A stretch of DNA of 63,261 bases from positions 1 to 63,261 of the forward strand of contig NZ_JACJSV010000016.1 of assembly GCF_014698335.1 (NCBI RefSeq). Reading direction: 5' to 3'. Shown piece by piece: positions 45,989 through 55,600 of this stretch. The position numbers and the translations under genes are program-made. The stretch comes from Microcystis viridis FACHB-1342 (GTDB lineage: Bacteria; Cyanobacteriota; Cyanobacteriia; Cyanobacteriales; Microcystaceae). The number at the start of each line of letters is the position of its first letter. Positions within the stretch are counted from its first letter, which is position 1. The notes under the pieces are model-generated. The model did not search any database and was not told the origin of the DNA. It saw only the letters and a program-made list of their open reading frames with translations.

Positions 45989-47713
45989 ATGGTTGCTTTA
46001 ATCACCCCAAAACCCGCTAAAACCAGCCGTTTAACCACACAAATCCAAGAAATCGCCGAAAATACCTTTACCCTGCGCTGTTTGGATTGGGACCGCGATC
46101 GCTTTGATATCGAATTTGGTTTAGAAAACGGTACCACTTATAACTCTTTTGTTATTCAAGGGGAAAAAACCGCTCTCATTGATACATCTCACCGCAAATT
46201 CGATCGCCTTTATCTGGAGGAATTAACTAAACTAATCAACATCAATCATCTTGATTATTTAATTATCAGTCACACCGAACCCGACCACAGTGGTTTAGTC
46301 AAAGAAGTTTTAGAATTAGTCCCAGAAGTTACCGTAGTGGGGGCAAAAGTTGCCATGCAATTCCTCGAAAACATGGTACACAGACCCTTTAAACAGTTAA
46401 TAGTTAAAAGTGGTGATACTTTAGATTTAGGTAATGGCCATGTTTTAGAATTTGTTGCGGCCCCTAATCTTCATTGGCCTGATACTATCTTCACTTTTGA
46501 TGCTAAAACTGCCACCCTTTTTACCTGTGATGCCTTCGGAATGCACTTTTGTGACGATCAAACCTATGATCGAGAAAAAGACCTGCTAGAAGGCGATTTT
46601 CAAACCTATTATGACTGTCTGATGCGACCGAATGCTCGTTCGGTTTTAGGGGCAATTAAAAGGATCGAGAAATTTGAGATTAATCTCATTGCCACCGGTC
46701 ACGGACCCCTATTAAAACACCATATTTCTGATTGGGTGGGACGCTATCAAACTTGGAGTCAAGAACAAACTTCTGCTGATACTTTAGTGACTGTATTCTT
46801 TACCCAAGATTACGGACAAAGCGAACATTTAGCTACTATGATTAGTCAGGGTTTGAATAAAAATGATGTGGTGACAGAATTAGTCGATATGAATAATGCT
46901 GATCCCCACGAAGTCAGAGAATTGATCAATCAATCTAAGGGAGTTATCATCGGAATGCCTCCCCAATCTTCCTCGATTAACCAGACGATTTTAAGCACGA
47001 TTATTGCTTCAATCAATGGCAAACAAGCGGTGGGATTATTTGAGTCAGGAGGTGGGGAAGATGAACCAATTTTCCCCTTAAGAAATAAATTACAGGAAAT
47101 CGGGGCGATCGAAGCTTTTCCTCCTCTTTTAGTTAAAGACAATACCAATCAATCCCTCGATTTAATTGCCGATGAAGCAGGAACCGACCTCGGCCAATGG
47201 TTAAACCGAGAAAAAACGATTAAACAAATTAAATCGATTAACAACGACTTAGAAAGAGCTTTAGGCCGTATTAGTACCGGATTGTATCTAATTACTTCCC
47301 AAAAAGCCGATTTATCTAGTGCCATGATTGCCTCTTGGGTGACACAAGCAAGTTTAAATCCTTTAGGTGTGGCGATTGCAGTGGCTAAAGATCGAGCAAT
47401 GGTATCCTTTTTACAGCCTAGCGATACCTTTGTTTTAAATGTTTTGGCTGAGGATAATTACCAGAAATTAATGAAACATTTCCTCAAGCGTTTCTCTCCC
47501 GGTGCTAATCGTTTTGAAGGCATTAAAACCTACACTGCTAACAATGGATCACCAATTTTAGCCGATGCCTTAGCTTACATAGAATGTCAAGTCACCAGTC
47601 GTTTAGATTGCGGCGATCATTGGGTAGTTTATTGTACCGTTAATAGCGGACGAGTTGCCCGTTTAGATACCTTAACTGCTGTCCATCATCGCAAAGTTGG
47701 CAACCATTATTAA
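45989..47713 (+). CDS. flv4: Diflavin flavodiiron protein Flv4
   Basis: A 574-residue A-type flavodiiron protein with the cyanobacterial flavin-reductase extension. The metallo-beta-lactamase-like domain (about 20-265) has an intact diiron motif, LIISHTEPDHSGLV (H-x-E-x-D-H), with further His in NLHWPD and ATGHGPLLKHH. A flavodoxin-like domain follows (about 270-410), then a flavin-reductase-like domain (about 430-574, starting LGRISTGLYLITS). The canonical ligands separate Flv4 from Flv2. With Flv2 it protects photosystem II by taking excess electrons, under low CO2 and high light. First gene of the flv4-psiE-flv2 operon. Confidence 0.93.
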   Translation: MVALITPKPAKTSRLTTQIQEIAENTFTLRCLDWDRDRFDIEFGLENGTTYNSFVIQGEKTALIDTSHRKFDRLYLEELTKLININHLDYLIISHTEPDHSGLVKEVLELVPEVTVVGAKVAMQFLENMVHRPFKQLIVKSGDTLDLGNGHVLEFVAAPNLHWPDTIFTFDAKTATLFTCDAFGMHFCDDQTYDREKDLLEGDFQTYYDCLMRPNARSVLGAIKRIEKFEINLIATGHGPLLKHHISDWVGRYQTWSQEQTSADTLVTVFFTQDYGQSEHLATMISQGLNKNDVVTELVDMNNADPHEVRELINQSKGVIIGMPPQSSSINQTILSTIIASINGKQAVGLFESGGGEDEPIFPLRNKLQEIGAIEAFPPLLVKDNTNQSLDLIADEAGTDLGQWLNREKTIKQIKSINNDLERALGRISTGLYLITSQKADLSSAMIASWVTQASLNPLGVAIAVAKDRAMVSFLQPSDTFVLNVLAEDNYQKLMKHFLKRFSPGANRFEGIKTYTANNGSPILADALAYIECQVTSRLDCGDHWVVYCTVNSGRVARLDTLTAVHHRKVGNHY

Positions 47714-47870
47714 CAGTTAACAGTTAACAGTTATCAGTTATCAGTTATCAGTTATCAGTTATCAGTTATCAGTTATCAGATTTAAGTTTTCAGTGGATAG
47801 TGTTAAGTAGGAAGTTGCCGCTTTATTTTCACTGATTACTGTTTACTGCTCACTGATAACTGAAACATCC
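47712..47870 (+). repeat. Long heptamer array between flv4 and the PsiE gene
   Basis: At least nine AGTTAAC/AGTTATC units start at the flv4 stop codon, followed by the conserved AGATTTAAGTTTTCAGT tail and then TTTACTG and GATAACTG pieces. It fills almost the whole gap between two genes of one operon, so it must be transcribed. Confidence 0.85.
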
Positions 47871-47897
47871 AATTCTATCAATCTTAGGAGGAATAAA

Positions 47898-48398
47898 ATG
47901 TACGAACCAATTAAAAAACCTTCCCCAATGATGGTGCGGGTAGTGCAAGTCTTAGAAATGATTCAAGATTTAATTGTCATTTCTCTCTGTATTGGTTTAT
48001 TTAGCTTCATGGTGTTAGAAGTCAGAGAAATGTTTATGTCTCTGCTGCCACCGATTCAATTTCGGATTATTACCGCCGATATTTTATTCCTCTTAATTCT
48101 AGTAGAATTGTTCCGATTGTTAATTATTTATTTGCAAGAAAAACGAGTTTCTATCGGTGTTGCTGTGGAAGTTTCTATCGTCTCGGTTTTGCGAGAATTA
48201 ATTGTCAGAGGAGTCCTAGAAACTAATTGGACACAAGTATTAGCCGCCTGTGCTTTTCTAATAGTTCTCGGCACATTAATGGTGTTAAGAGTTTGGCTTC
48301 CTCCCACCTTTGAAGGTATCGATCCCGAACAAAAAGTTTCTGAGCGTTATCGTCAACATTTAGTTAAAGACTTAACTGAAATAAACAGCAAAACTTAA
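47898..48398 (+). CDS. PsiE-like membrane protein of the flv4-flv2 operon (Sll0218 homologue)
   Basis: A 166-residue protein with four predicted membrane helices (about 20-45, 58-80, 88-105 and 118-140). MVRVVQVLEMIQDLIVISLC and ILFLLILVELFRLLIIYLQE are typical of the PsiE family. Between flv4 and flv2 the Synechocystis gene sll0218 occupies this place; its product stabilises photosystem II dimers and phycobilisome coupling. Position and size agree. AGGAGG (47887-47892) precedes the ATG at 47898. Heptamer arrays flank it on both sides. Confidence 0.87.
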   Translation: MYEPIKKPSPMMVRVVQVLEMIQDLIVISLCIGLFSFMVLEVREMFMSLLPPIQFRIITADILFLLILVELFRLLIIYLQEKRVSIGVAVEVSIVSVLRELIVRGVLETNWTQVLAACAFLIVLGTLMVLRVWLPPTFEGIDPEQKVSERYRQHLVKDLTEINSKT

Positions 48399-48399
48399 T

Positions 48400-48480
48400 C
48401 AGTTATCAGTTATAAGTTATAAGTTATCAGTTATAAGTTATAAGTTATCAGTTATAAGTTATCAGTTATCAGTTATCAGT
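48400..48480 (+). repeat. Heptamer array with AGTTATA variants between psiE and flv2
   Basis: About eleven units alternate AGTTATC and AGTTATA, beginning at the stop of the PsiE gene in sense orientation. The AGTTATA variant is not seen in the other arrays, which suggests local duplication after arrival. Confidence 0.85.
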
Positions 48481-48505
48481 ACAACTAATAACCAAATTAA
48501 CAACT

Positions 48506-50251
48506 ATGACCACTACTACCTTAATTCCCAATCCTGCTATTAATAATCGCTCCCGCGATGTTCAAACCGCCGAAATTGCCGATCAAACTTGGGTTTTTAG
48601 CTCGCGTACTTGGGACAGCTTAAAATTTGAAATAGAATATGCTCGTCAACGGGGAACCACCGCTAATTCCTATCTTATCTGGGGCGATAAAACCGCCTTA
48701 ATCGATCCTCCTGGAGAATCCTTCACCGAAATTTATTTAGAAGAAATTCGTCAATATGTCCCCTTACATCGTCTTGATTATCTAATTCTAAGTCACGTTA
48801 ATCCTAACCGTATCGTCACTTTAAAGGCATTATTAGCCGAAACCCATCAAATCACTATCCTCTGTTCTAAAGCTGCCGTCAATACCCTGAAAAATGCCCT
48901 GCCTGATGCCCAAATTTTGGGCATACGAACCGATGAAATCCTTGATTTAGGGCAGGGTCATCAACTCAGTTTTATTAATGTCCCTACCCCCCGCTGGCCT
49001 GATGGAATCTGCACTTTTGACCAAAAAACCCAAATTTTATACAGCGATAAATTCTTTAGTGTGCATCTGTGCAGTGACGATATTTGGGATAAAAATTGGA
49101 AAGAATTAGACGCAGATCGTCGTTATTATTTTGATTGTCTCCATGCCGTGCAATCTAAAACAGTAGAAACAGCCCTCGACAAAATTAAAGAATTTCCCGC
49201 CCAATATTATGCACCTGCCCACGGTCCGATAATTCGTTATAGTCTTAGTCGTCTTGCCCACGATTATCGCTATTGGTGTCAAGAACAAAAAACTCGACCC
49301 CTACAAGTGGCTTTATTATATGCTTCTGCCTACGGAAATACTGCCACCCTAGCCCGCTCGATCGAACGAGGATTATTGGAAAATGATCTGGCCGTAGAAT
49401 CAATAAATTGTGAGTTTGCCACCCCCGCCGAAATTAGTCAAGCGATCGAAAATTGTGACGGATTTATTATCGGTTCTCCCACCTTAGCTGGTCACGCTCC
49501 TACCCAGATTCAAACCGCTTTAGGAATCGTTCTTTCCACGGCAGCAAAAACTAAATTAGCTGGGGTTTTTGGTTCCTACGGTTGGAGTGGGGAAGCTGTA
49601 GATTTAATTGAAACTAAACTCAAAGATGCCAATTATCGCCTTGGTTTTCAATCCTTGCGCGTGCGTTTTAACCCCACAGAAAGCAGTTTACAAGCAGGTT
49701 ATTCAGCCGGAGAAACCTTCGCCCAGACCTTGAAAAAAACCAAAAAATTGCGGGTTCCCCAACAGGGAATGACCGAAACACAAATCGATCGCACTGCCCA
49801 GGCCGTTGGTCGGATCGTCGGTTCCCTTTCTGTTCTCACCACTCGTCAGGGCGAGGATCATGCTGGTTTCTTGACCTCTTGGGTATCCCAAGCCAGTTTT
49901 AACCCCCCAGGGCTAATTATCGCCGTTGCTGACGAACAAGCCGCCGATCGCCTAATTAACTCCGGAACCGTCTTCACCTTGAATATTCTCAAGGAAGGGC
50001 GCAATTTACGCCGCCATTTTTCCAATTGCATCAAATCCGGCAGCGATGTCTTTACGCGATTAGAAACCCAAGTCGGGGAAAATGGCTGTCTGATTTTAAG
50101 CGAAAGTCTCGCCTATCTAGAGTGTACGGTCAAAGAGCGACAACTCTGCGGCGATCGCTGGTTAGTCTATGCCACGGTCGAGCGGGGTCAAGTTTTGGAT
50201 GGTAACGGTGTCACCGCCATCGGTCATCGCAAATCTGGTAGTCAGTATTAA
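48506..50251 (+). CDS. flv2: Diflavin flavodiiron protein Flv2
   Basis: A 581-residue relative of Flv4 with the same three domains. The diiron ligands are lost: where Flv4 reads HTEPDH, this protein reads LILSHVNPNRIVTL, leaving Asn and Arg in place of the acidic and second His ligands. That substitution is normal for Flv2 (and Flv1), which form heterodimers with Flv4 (or Flv3). The flavodoxin-like part includes LLYASAYGNTATLARSIERG. The C-terminal flavin-reductase domain ends GHRKSGSQY, very like Flv4 HHRKVGNHY. Last gene of the operon. Confidence 0.92.
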   Translation: MTTTTLIPNPAINNRSRDVQTAEIADQTWVFSSRTWDSLKFEIEYARQRGTTANSYLIWGDKTALIDPPGESFTEIYLEEIRQYVPLHRLDYLILSHVNPNRIVTLKALLAETHQITILCSKAAVNTLKNALPDAQILGIRTDEILDLGQGHQLSFINVPTPRWPDGICTFDQKTQILYSDKFFSVHLCSDDIWDKNWKELDADRRYYFDCLHAVQSKTVETALDKIKEFPAQYYAPAHGPIIRYSLSRLAHDYRYWCQEQKTRPLQVALLYASAYGNTATLARSIERGLLENDLAVESINCEFATPAEISQAIENCDGFIIGSPTLAGHAPTQIQTALGIVLSTAAKTKLAGVFGSYGWSGEAVDLIETKLKDANYRLGFQSLRVRFNPTESSLQAGYSAGETFAQTLKKTKKLRVPQQGMTETQIDRTAQAVGRIVGSLSVLTTRQGEDHAGFLTSWVSQASFNPPGLIIAVADEQAADRLINSGTVFTLNILKEGRNLRRHFSNCIKSGSDVFTRLETQVGENGCLILSESLAYLECTVKERQLCGDRWLVYATVERGQVLDGNGVTAIGHRKSGSQY

Positions 50252-50372
50252 AACTGGACTAACGGGGCAAAGTTCCTGACTTTCCCCGTGTGATCAGCCT
50301 AGATTTCTGGGAAACGAATGTTATGTTATTATCTAAGGCTGTCCGACCGGGCCATTTTGTCTTTGTTTCCCC

Positions 50373-51080
50373 ATGAAAAAATTGCCGCTAATCCTATCGG
50401 TGGGGAGTGTCGCTTTATTGTTGGTGGGATGTCCAGCTTCTGACCAAGCTAATCAATCCCCACCGATTACCCAAGAAACCCCCGCCCCCTCTCCCAGTCC
50501 CCCGGCTGCCCAACCACCCGCCTTTAGCAATCCTAGGCAACCGGCTACCGAACCAGCCACCCCCAGGATACCTGGATTGATTCCCGCCACCGATCCCGAC
50601 CAAAAACGGGCAGAAATTAATCGCGGTCGCAGGGATCCCTTTGCCCCCTTTCCCGTACAACCAAATATTACAATCACAGTGGCGGAAGAACCCCCGGCTG
50701 GGACTCCGGTGGGTACCGCACCCGCACCAATGGGCAATCCTCCCACCCCCAGACCACCGATAGTGAAAGGGCCGCCACCACCACCGCAACCGACGGAAGC
50801 GGAAGAAGTGCAAGTATCGGGCATTCTCCGGTTGCCTACCACTCCTATGGCGATCGTGAAAGCCCCCGGAGAAGCCACGGAACGTCGAGTTATCCCCGGT
50901 TCTACCCTCTCTAATGGTTTAATTTTAGTTAAAGCGATCAATACTAATCCCGATAACCCCTCTATTGTCCTAGAACAGTACGGTCAAACTATTACCCGTC
51001 GCCTAGGGGATGGTGTCCCCGAACCCGCCGCCGCACCGCAAGCCTCGATCAGCTATAATGTTTCCGAATCAGGAGAATAA
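50373..51080 (+). CDS. Proline-rich lipoprotein, PilP-like C-terminal domain
   Basis: A 235-residue exported protein. The signal MKKLPLILSVGSVALLLVGC ends in a lipobox (LLVGC, Cys20). A long linker rich in Pro, Ala and Gln follows (about 25-85). The segment INRGRRDPFAPFPVQPN resembles the DPF motif that begins PilP-type pilus-alignment proteins, and VSGILRLPTTPMAIV plus ILVKAINTNPDNPSIVL...RRLGDG could be the small PilP beta-barrel. The PilP relation is my inference. The GTG-start gene at 51086 follows five bases later, so they are coupled. Confidence 0.6.
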   Translation: MKKLPLILSVGSVALLLVGCPASDQANQSPPITQETPAPSPSPPAAQPPAFSNPRQPATEPATPRIPGLIPATDPDQKRAEINRGRRDPFAPFPVQPNITITVAEEPPAGTPVGTAPAPMGNPPTPRPPIVKGPPPPPQPTEAEEVQVSGILRLPTTPMAIVKAPGEATERRVIPGSTLSNGLILVKAINTNPDNPSIVLEQYGQTITRRLGDGVPEPAAAPQASISYNVSESGE

Positions 51081-51085
51081 AACCC

Positions 51086-51358
51086 GTGCGATCGATTGCT
51101 ATTCAACAAAAACAAACCATTATTTATCCCCAAATGCCCTTGGCTATCTATCGAGAATTAGCCAGCCATTTACAACAGGTTCAGGGTGTGGAAACCCATC
51201 TCACTCCCCAGCAGTTCCAACAATTCGATTATCACCAAAGTCAGATCGGCAGTCTAGAAATTAACTATACCGAGACTTTTCAGGAAAGCGATCGCCCTCT
51301 GGTCACGGCAATTCTCGGTTATTATGCCCAACGTCACGGCTCCTATCAACTTTCCTAA
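51086..51358 (+). CDS. Conserved cyanobacterial hypothetical protein
   Basis: A 90-residue soluble protein beginning MRSIAIQQKQTIIYP from a GTG five bases after the upstream stop. LAIYRELASHLQQVQGVETHL suggests an alpha-beta fold, and the C-terminus reads LVTAILGYYAQRHGSYQLS. I recognise the general look of a cyanobacterial conserved family, but no function. It is clearly in one operon with the lipoprotein gene. Confidence 0.6.
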   Translation: MRSIAIQQKQTIIYPQMPLAIYRELASHLQQVQGVETHLTPQQFQQFDYHQSQIGSLEINYTETFQESDRPLVTAILGYYAQRHGSYQLS

Positions 51359-51480
51359 GCTTTCTCTCCTCACCTTTTCCCCGATTACCGACTTTCTTCT
51401 TAAAAACTAAAGGTATTTTATAGGAGTTATCTTAATGCTGGAGATGATGCCAGATATCGTCATACTTCATCTAAACTTAA

Positions 51481-51607
51481 GTAGGGTTTGCGGCAAAAAG
51501 TACGGGCGAAGCATTCGGATAGAAAATCTACGGTTTCACCGATAGGTTATTGCCCGAATGCTTCGCCCCTACAGGACGTAGGGTTCATTCATGAATCAAC
51601 CCTACCT
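51481..51607. repeat. Nested repeat: 84-bp palindromic element inside a GTAGGGTT inverted repeat
   Basis: The inner element (51495-51578) has arms GGGCGAAGCATTCGG and CCGAATGCTTCGCCC and is identical to 56279-56362. The outer arms GTAGGGTT (51481) and AACCCTAC (about 51598) enclose it. This lies in the 51359-51695 gap, which has no gene. Confidence 0.8.
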
Positions 51608-51660
51608 TTTATAAAAATTAAAATCTTTCTGATTTTAAGCCACCGACGACCAGTGGTAGT

Positions 51661-51695
51661 CACTGATAACTGATAACTGATAACTGATAACTGAA
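51661..51695 (-). repeat. Heptamer array directly before the DUF1995 start codon
   Basis: Four GATAACT units (AGTTATC on the minus strand) end two bases before the ATG at 51696. This copy is antisense to its gene and occupies the ribosome-binding region, where no Shine-Dalgarno is visible. Confidence 0.8.
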
Positions 51696-52439
51696 ATGAC
51701 CCTACCCAATTCCCTAGAAGAAACGATCCTGCAAGCGAAAGCCGCCACTCAACTGGCTCTAGAATCGGGAGCTAGACGCATACAAGTGGAATTAGTTATC
51801 CCAGAAATTGCTCTACAAGCGCAAGCTTTAGCCCTTGATTTTACCTCTATTTTTGACAGTTATGGTTCTGGTTTAAGGGTAATTTTTCCCGATACCGGAG
51901 CCGCCATGTTAGCTCGACGGGATTGGGGAGAAACAGTTTTTCAACTGGGAGATTTAGGTAGTCGTTTTATTCCCGTCGAAAACAAAATTAAGCCCGAAGA
52001 TGAAGCTTTTTTAGTTGTTTGTCCCTCCTCGGTGGAGATTAATTCCGTAGAAAAACTCTGTAACTTGGCCGAAGATCGCCCCGTAGTTCTTCTGATTCCT
52101 CAATTAGAAGATGTATCGGTGGTGGGTATCGGTTACGCAGCCCGACAATTGCGAGAAAGATTTTTAAGTATCCTAGAAAGTTGTTATTATTTTCGTCCCT
52201 TGGAATCAGCGATCGTTTATCGTTCCTATCCTTCCTTGTGGCAAGTTTGGCTAGAAAAAGAAGACGGTTACGAGTTAATTTCTGAACAATCCACTAAACC
52301 CATGGGCGAAGCTTTAGAAAATCTGATTCTGAAAGCTTCTAGCAATAATCCCGATGATAGTTCTAATCCTGCTAACAAAGCCAAAAAGTCGGGTTTATTT
52401 GCCACTATGGGACGCTTCTTAAAAGCATTGCAACAGTGA
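51696..52439 (+). CDS. DUF1995 family protein
   Basis: A 247-residue soluble protein. LPNSLEETILQAKAATQLAL and GARRIQVELVIPEIAL open it, then LRVIFPDTGAAMLARRDWG, FLVVCPSSVEINSVEKL and PLESAIVYRSYPSLWQVW, the usual DUF1995 order. The family occurs in cyanobacteria and plastids; a plant member (LPA3) aids photosystem II assembly, so a thylakoid-related role is plausible. The ATG comes straight after a heptamer array without a Shine-Dalgarno, suggesting leaderless or weak initiation. The C-terminal 30 residues are Asn/Ser-rich then basic. Confidence 0.75.
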   Translation: MTLPNSLEETILQAKAATQLALESGARRIQVELVIPEIALQAQALALDFTSIFDSYGSGLRVIFPDTGAAMLARRDWGETVFQLGDLGSRFIPVENKIKPEDEAFLVVCPSSVEINSVEKLCNLAEDRPVVLLIPQLEDVSVVGIGYAARQLRERFLSILESCYYFRPLESAIVYRSYPSLWQVWLEKEDGYELISEQSTKPMGEALENLILKASSNNPDDSSNPANKAKKSGLFATMGRFLKALQQ

Positions 52440-52442
52440 CAT

Positions 52443-52475
52443 ACTCCCCCCGTCACAGCGTAACTTAACGGGGGA
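52443..52475. other. Hairpin resembling an IS200/IS605 terminal end
   Basis: CCCCCGT and ACGGGGG enclose CACAGCGTAACTTA, four bases after the DUF1995 stop. The sequence TACTCCCCCCGTCACAGCG has the look of IS200/IS605 (TnpB) element ends. No tnpA or tnpB is near, so it may be a solo end, or simply a terminator for DUF1995. The rest of the gap to 52612 shows nothing else. Confidence 0.35.
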
Positions 52476-52612
52476 TTATTTCCCCATTGCTGTTAGAAAT
52501 TCTTGGCTTCTACAGATTGACCTCGATTGCAACTTTTATCCTTCTATTTTAACCGATCATTTGGCAATGCTATAATAAAATTAATCGGTAGTTTCCCTAG
52601 AGGTAAACTTTT

Positions 52613-55600
52613 ATGATCATCAATAAGCGAGAACTCAAGCAAGCCTTAAATCGGGTGTACTTGAAAATTAAGCCTGATACTGAAACAATTCAGGTTTTTC
52701 AAGCTAATTTGACGCGCTTGTTGGAGCAATGTGACAGCAAAAAGTCGGAAGAGTTTAATAAAAATTTGCTGATAGATTTTTTAAAAAATACCTATTATAC
52801 TGATCGCTATTTTATCAATACAAAAGAGCGCATTGATCTGGTGATTCATAATAACCAGGATGTTAAAAGTCCAGTGGGGGTCATTTTTGAGACGAAGAAA
52901 CCTACTCGGACAATAAATGCAGAAATGCCAAGACTGGATCATCTCAATACTAAGGCTTTTCAGCAGTTAGTTTTATATTTTCTCCGCGAAAGGGTGACGG
53001 ATAAAAATCTTGAGATTAAACACTTGATCGTAACAAATATTTATGAGTGGTTTATTTTCGATGCGAAGATTTTTGAGGAGTTGTTTTTTGCTAATAAGGC
53101 TCTAGTTAACCAGTTTTGCGATTTTGAAGCTGGGAGACTGAGTAGTACGAAAACGGATTTTTTCTATCAACAAATTGCCGAACCAGCAATCACTAAAGTT
53201 ATTGAGCAAATTAAATTTACTCATTTTGATCTGCGAGAACTGGAAAATTTAGATTTGCTTGATATTTACAAGATTCTTTCGCCAGAACATTTACTTAAGT
53301 TACCTTTTGTTAATGATAGCAATACTTTAAATAAGCCTTTTTATAATGAGCTTTTGTATATTATCGGTTTGACGGAAATTAAGGAAAAAGGGAAGAAATT
53401 AATCAAACCAATGAAAGCAGGCGATCGCTGTGATGGTTCCCTGATTGAAAATGCGATTAGTCGGTTGGATAGTTTAGATAAAATTGCACAATTAAAAAAT
53501 CCAGAAGAGTTTGGAACTACGGATGAGGATCGGCTTTATAATGTGGCGTTGCGGTTATCAATTAATTGGATTAATCGGGTTTTGTTTCTCAAACTATTGG
53601 AAGCGCAGTTAATTAAATATCATCAAGGCGATCGAGATTTTGCCTTTCTCAATTTGGCGAAAGTTCCCAGTTATGATGATCTCGATAGTTTGTTTTTTGA
53701 TGTGTTAGCCAGGGAGACAAATAAGCGCGAGGCTAAGGTTAAAACGACTTTTGCTCATGTACCTTATTTAAATAGTTCGTTATTTGAGCCAACGGAGACG
53801 GAACAGCAAACGATTTTTATTGGCAATTTGCGGGAGCGAACTTTACCCATTTTTACAGCGACGGTGCTAAAAGATAATCAGGGTAATAAGCGAGTAGGTG
53901 AGTTAAATGCGTTGGCTTATTTGTTTGAGTTTTTGGATGCTTATAAATTCGATCGAGATGAGTTAGAAAATCCTCAAGAAGATAGCGAAAAGTTAATTAA
54001 TGCTTCGGTGTTGGGGTTAATTTTTGAAAAGATTAATGGTTATAAGGATGGTTCTTTTTATACGCCGAGTTTTATTACCATGTATATGTGTCGGGAAACG
54101 ATACGACGAGCGATCGTGCAGAAGTTTAATGAAGTAAAAGGCTGGAATTGTCAAAGTTTAGATGATTTATATGAACGAATTGAGGATAAAAGAGAGGCGA
54201 ATACTATTATTAATAGCCTGAAGATTTGCGATCCGGCGGTGGGTTCGGGACATTTTTTAGTTTCAGCTTTGAATGAGATAATCGCGATTAAGAGTGAGTT
54301 ACGGGTTTTATTAGATACTTCGGGTAAGTCGCTAAAAGATTATCGGGTAGAGGTGCGAAACGATAAGTTATTGGTTTATGATGATGAGGGGAATTTATTT
54401 GCTTATCATCCGAATAATAAAGAAAAGCAACGGGTACAGCAAGCCTTATTTCATGAGAAACAGACGATTATCGAGGGGTGTTTATTTGGGGTGGATATTA
54501 ATCCTAATTCCGTGACGATTTGTCGCTTGCGGTTATGGATTGAGCTTTTAAAAAATGCTTATTATCGAGAGGATGGCAATTTAGAAACTTTGCCAAATAT
54601 TGATATTAATATCAAGTGTGGTAATTCTTTGATTAGTCGCTTTGCTTTGGATGTGGATGTTAAACAGGTTTTACAGAAGCAGAAGTTTAGTATTGAGCAA
54701 TATCGCAATGCGGTACAGACTTATCGCAATGCGGAAAATAAGGAACAAAAGCGGCAGATGGAAACGTTGATTGCTAAGATTAAGGCTGGTTTTAGTTCCA
54801 ATTTATTAATCGGTAATCCTAAGAAGGTGAAGTTACGTCAATTACAAGGGGAACTTTATAATCTGGAAAATCAGGGTTTATTGTTTGAGGAGACTAAGAC
54901 GGAGCAAAAAGCGCGGGAGAAAAAAGTAACTAAGTTAAATAATGAGATTGACAAGCTAACTGCTGAAATTGCAGATATTGAAAGCGGTAGGCTGTATGAT
55001 AATGCTTTAGAATGGCGGTTTGAGTTTCCCGAAGTGTTGAATGATGATGGTGATTTTATCGGGTTTGATGTTGTAATTGGGAATCCTCCTTATGTTTATA
55101 GAAATGCTGACATTGAGAATGTTAAGGAATATTTTAACAGTAATTTTTATAATACATCAGGTAATTATGAATTGTATAAGTTCTTCATTGAGCAATCACT
55201 TAAAATCACTAAACAGAATGGCTTTAATTCTTTAATTACTAACTCATCTTTCCTTCTTCAAACATCATTCGACAAAACAAGAAAGTTTCTTTTAGAAAAT
55301 TCCACACTTAAAAATATTGTTCCGCTTGGTGGTTCAGTGTTTGAAGAAGCTACAGTAGACTCTGCGATATATATTCTTCAGAAGTTAAAATACAATGGTG
55401 AAAAAACAAGCGTAATTAATCCGCAAAAACCAATTGATGTGGCTACAACTCCAGCATATACTCTGAAACAGGATAGATTTTTGTCAAATGAGTTTTTAGT
55501 ATTTGACTATTTACTAAATGACGAAGAATATAATATTGTAAATAAACTACTCTCAAATTTTCCAAAAATTGAAACGGGTTATGACTTTGGGGTCGGTATA

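Noticed and set aside
47712-47870. Tandem direct repeats that could suggest a CRISPR array
   Set aside because: Units are 7 bp with no unique spacers. It is a heptamer array, and no cas genes are present in the window.
50415-50941. Long antisense frames opposite the proline-rich lipoprotein gene
   Set aside because: They arise from proline-rich codons read on the other strand. The plus-strand gene has a signal peptide, a lipobox and a coupled neighbour.
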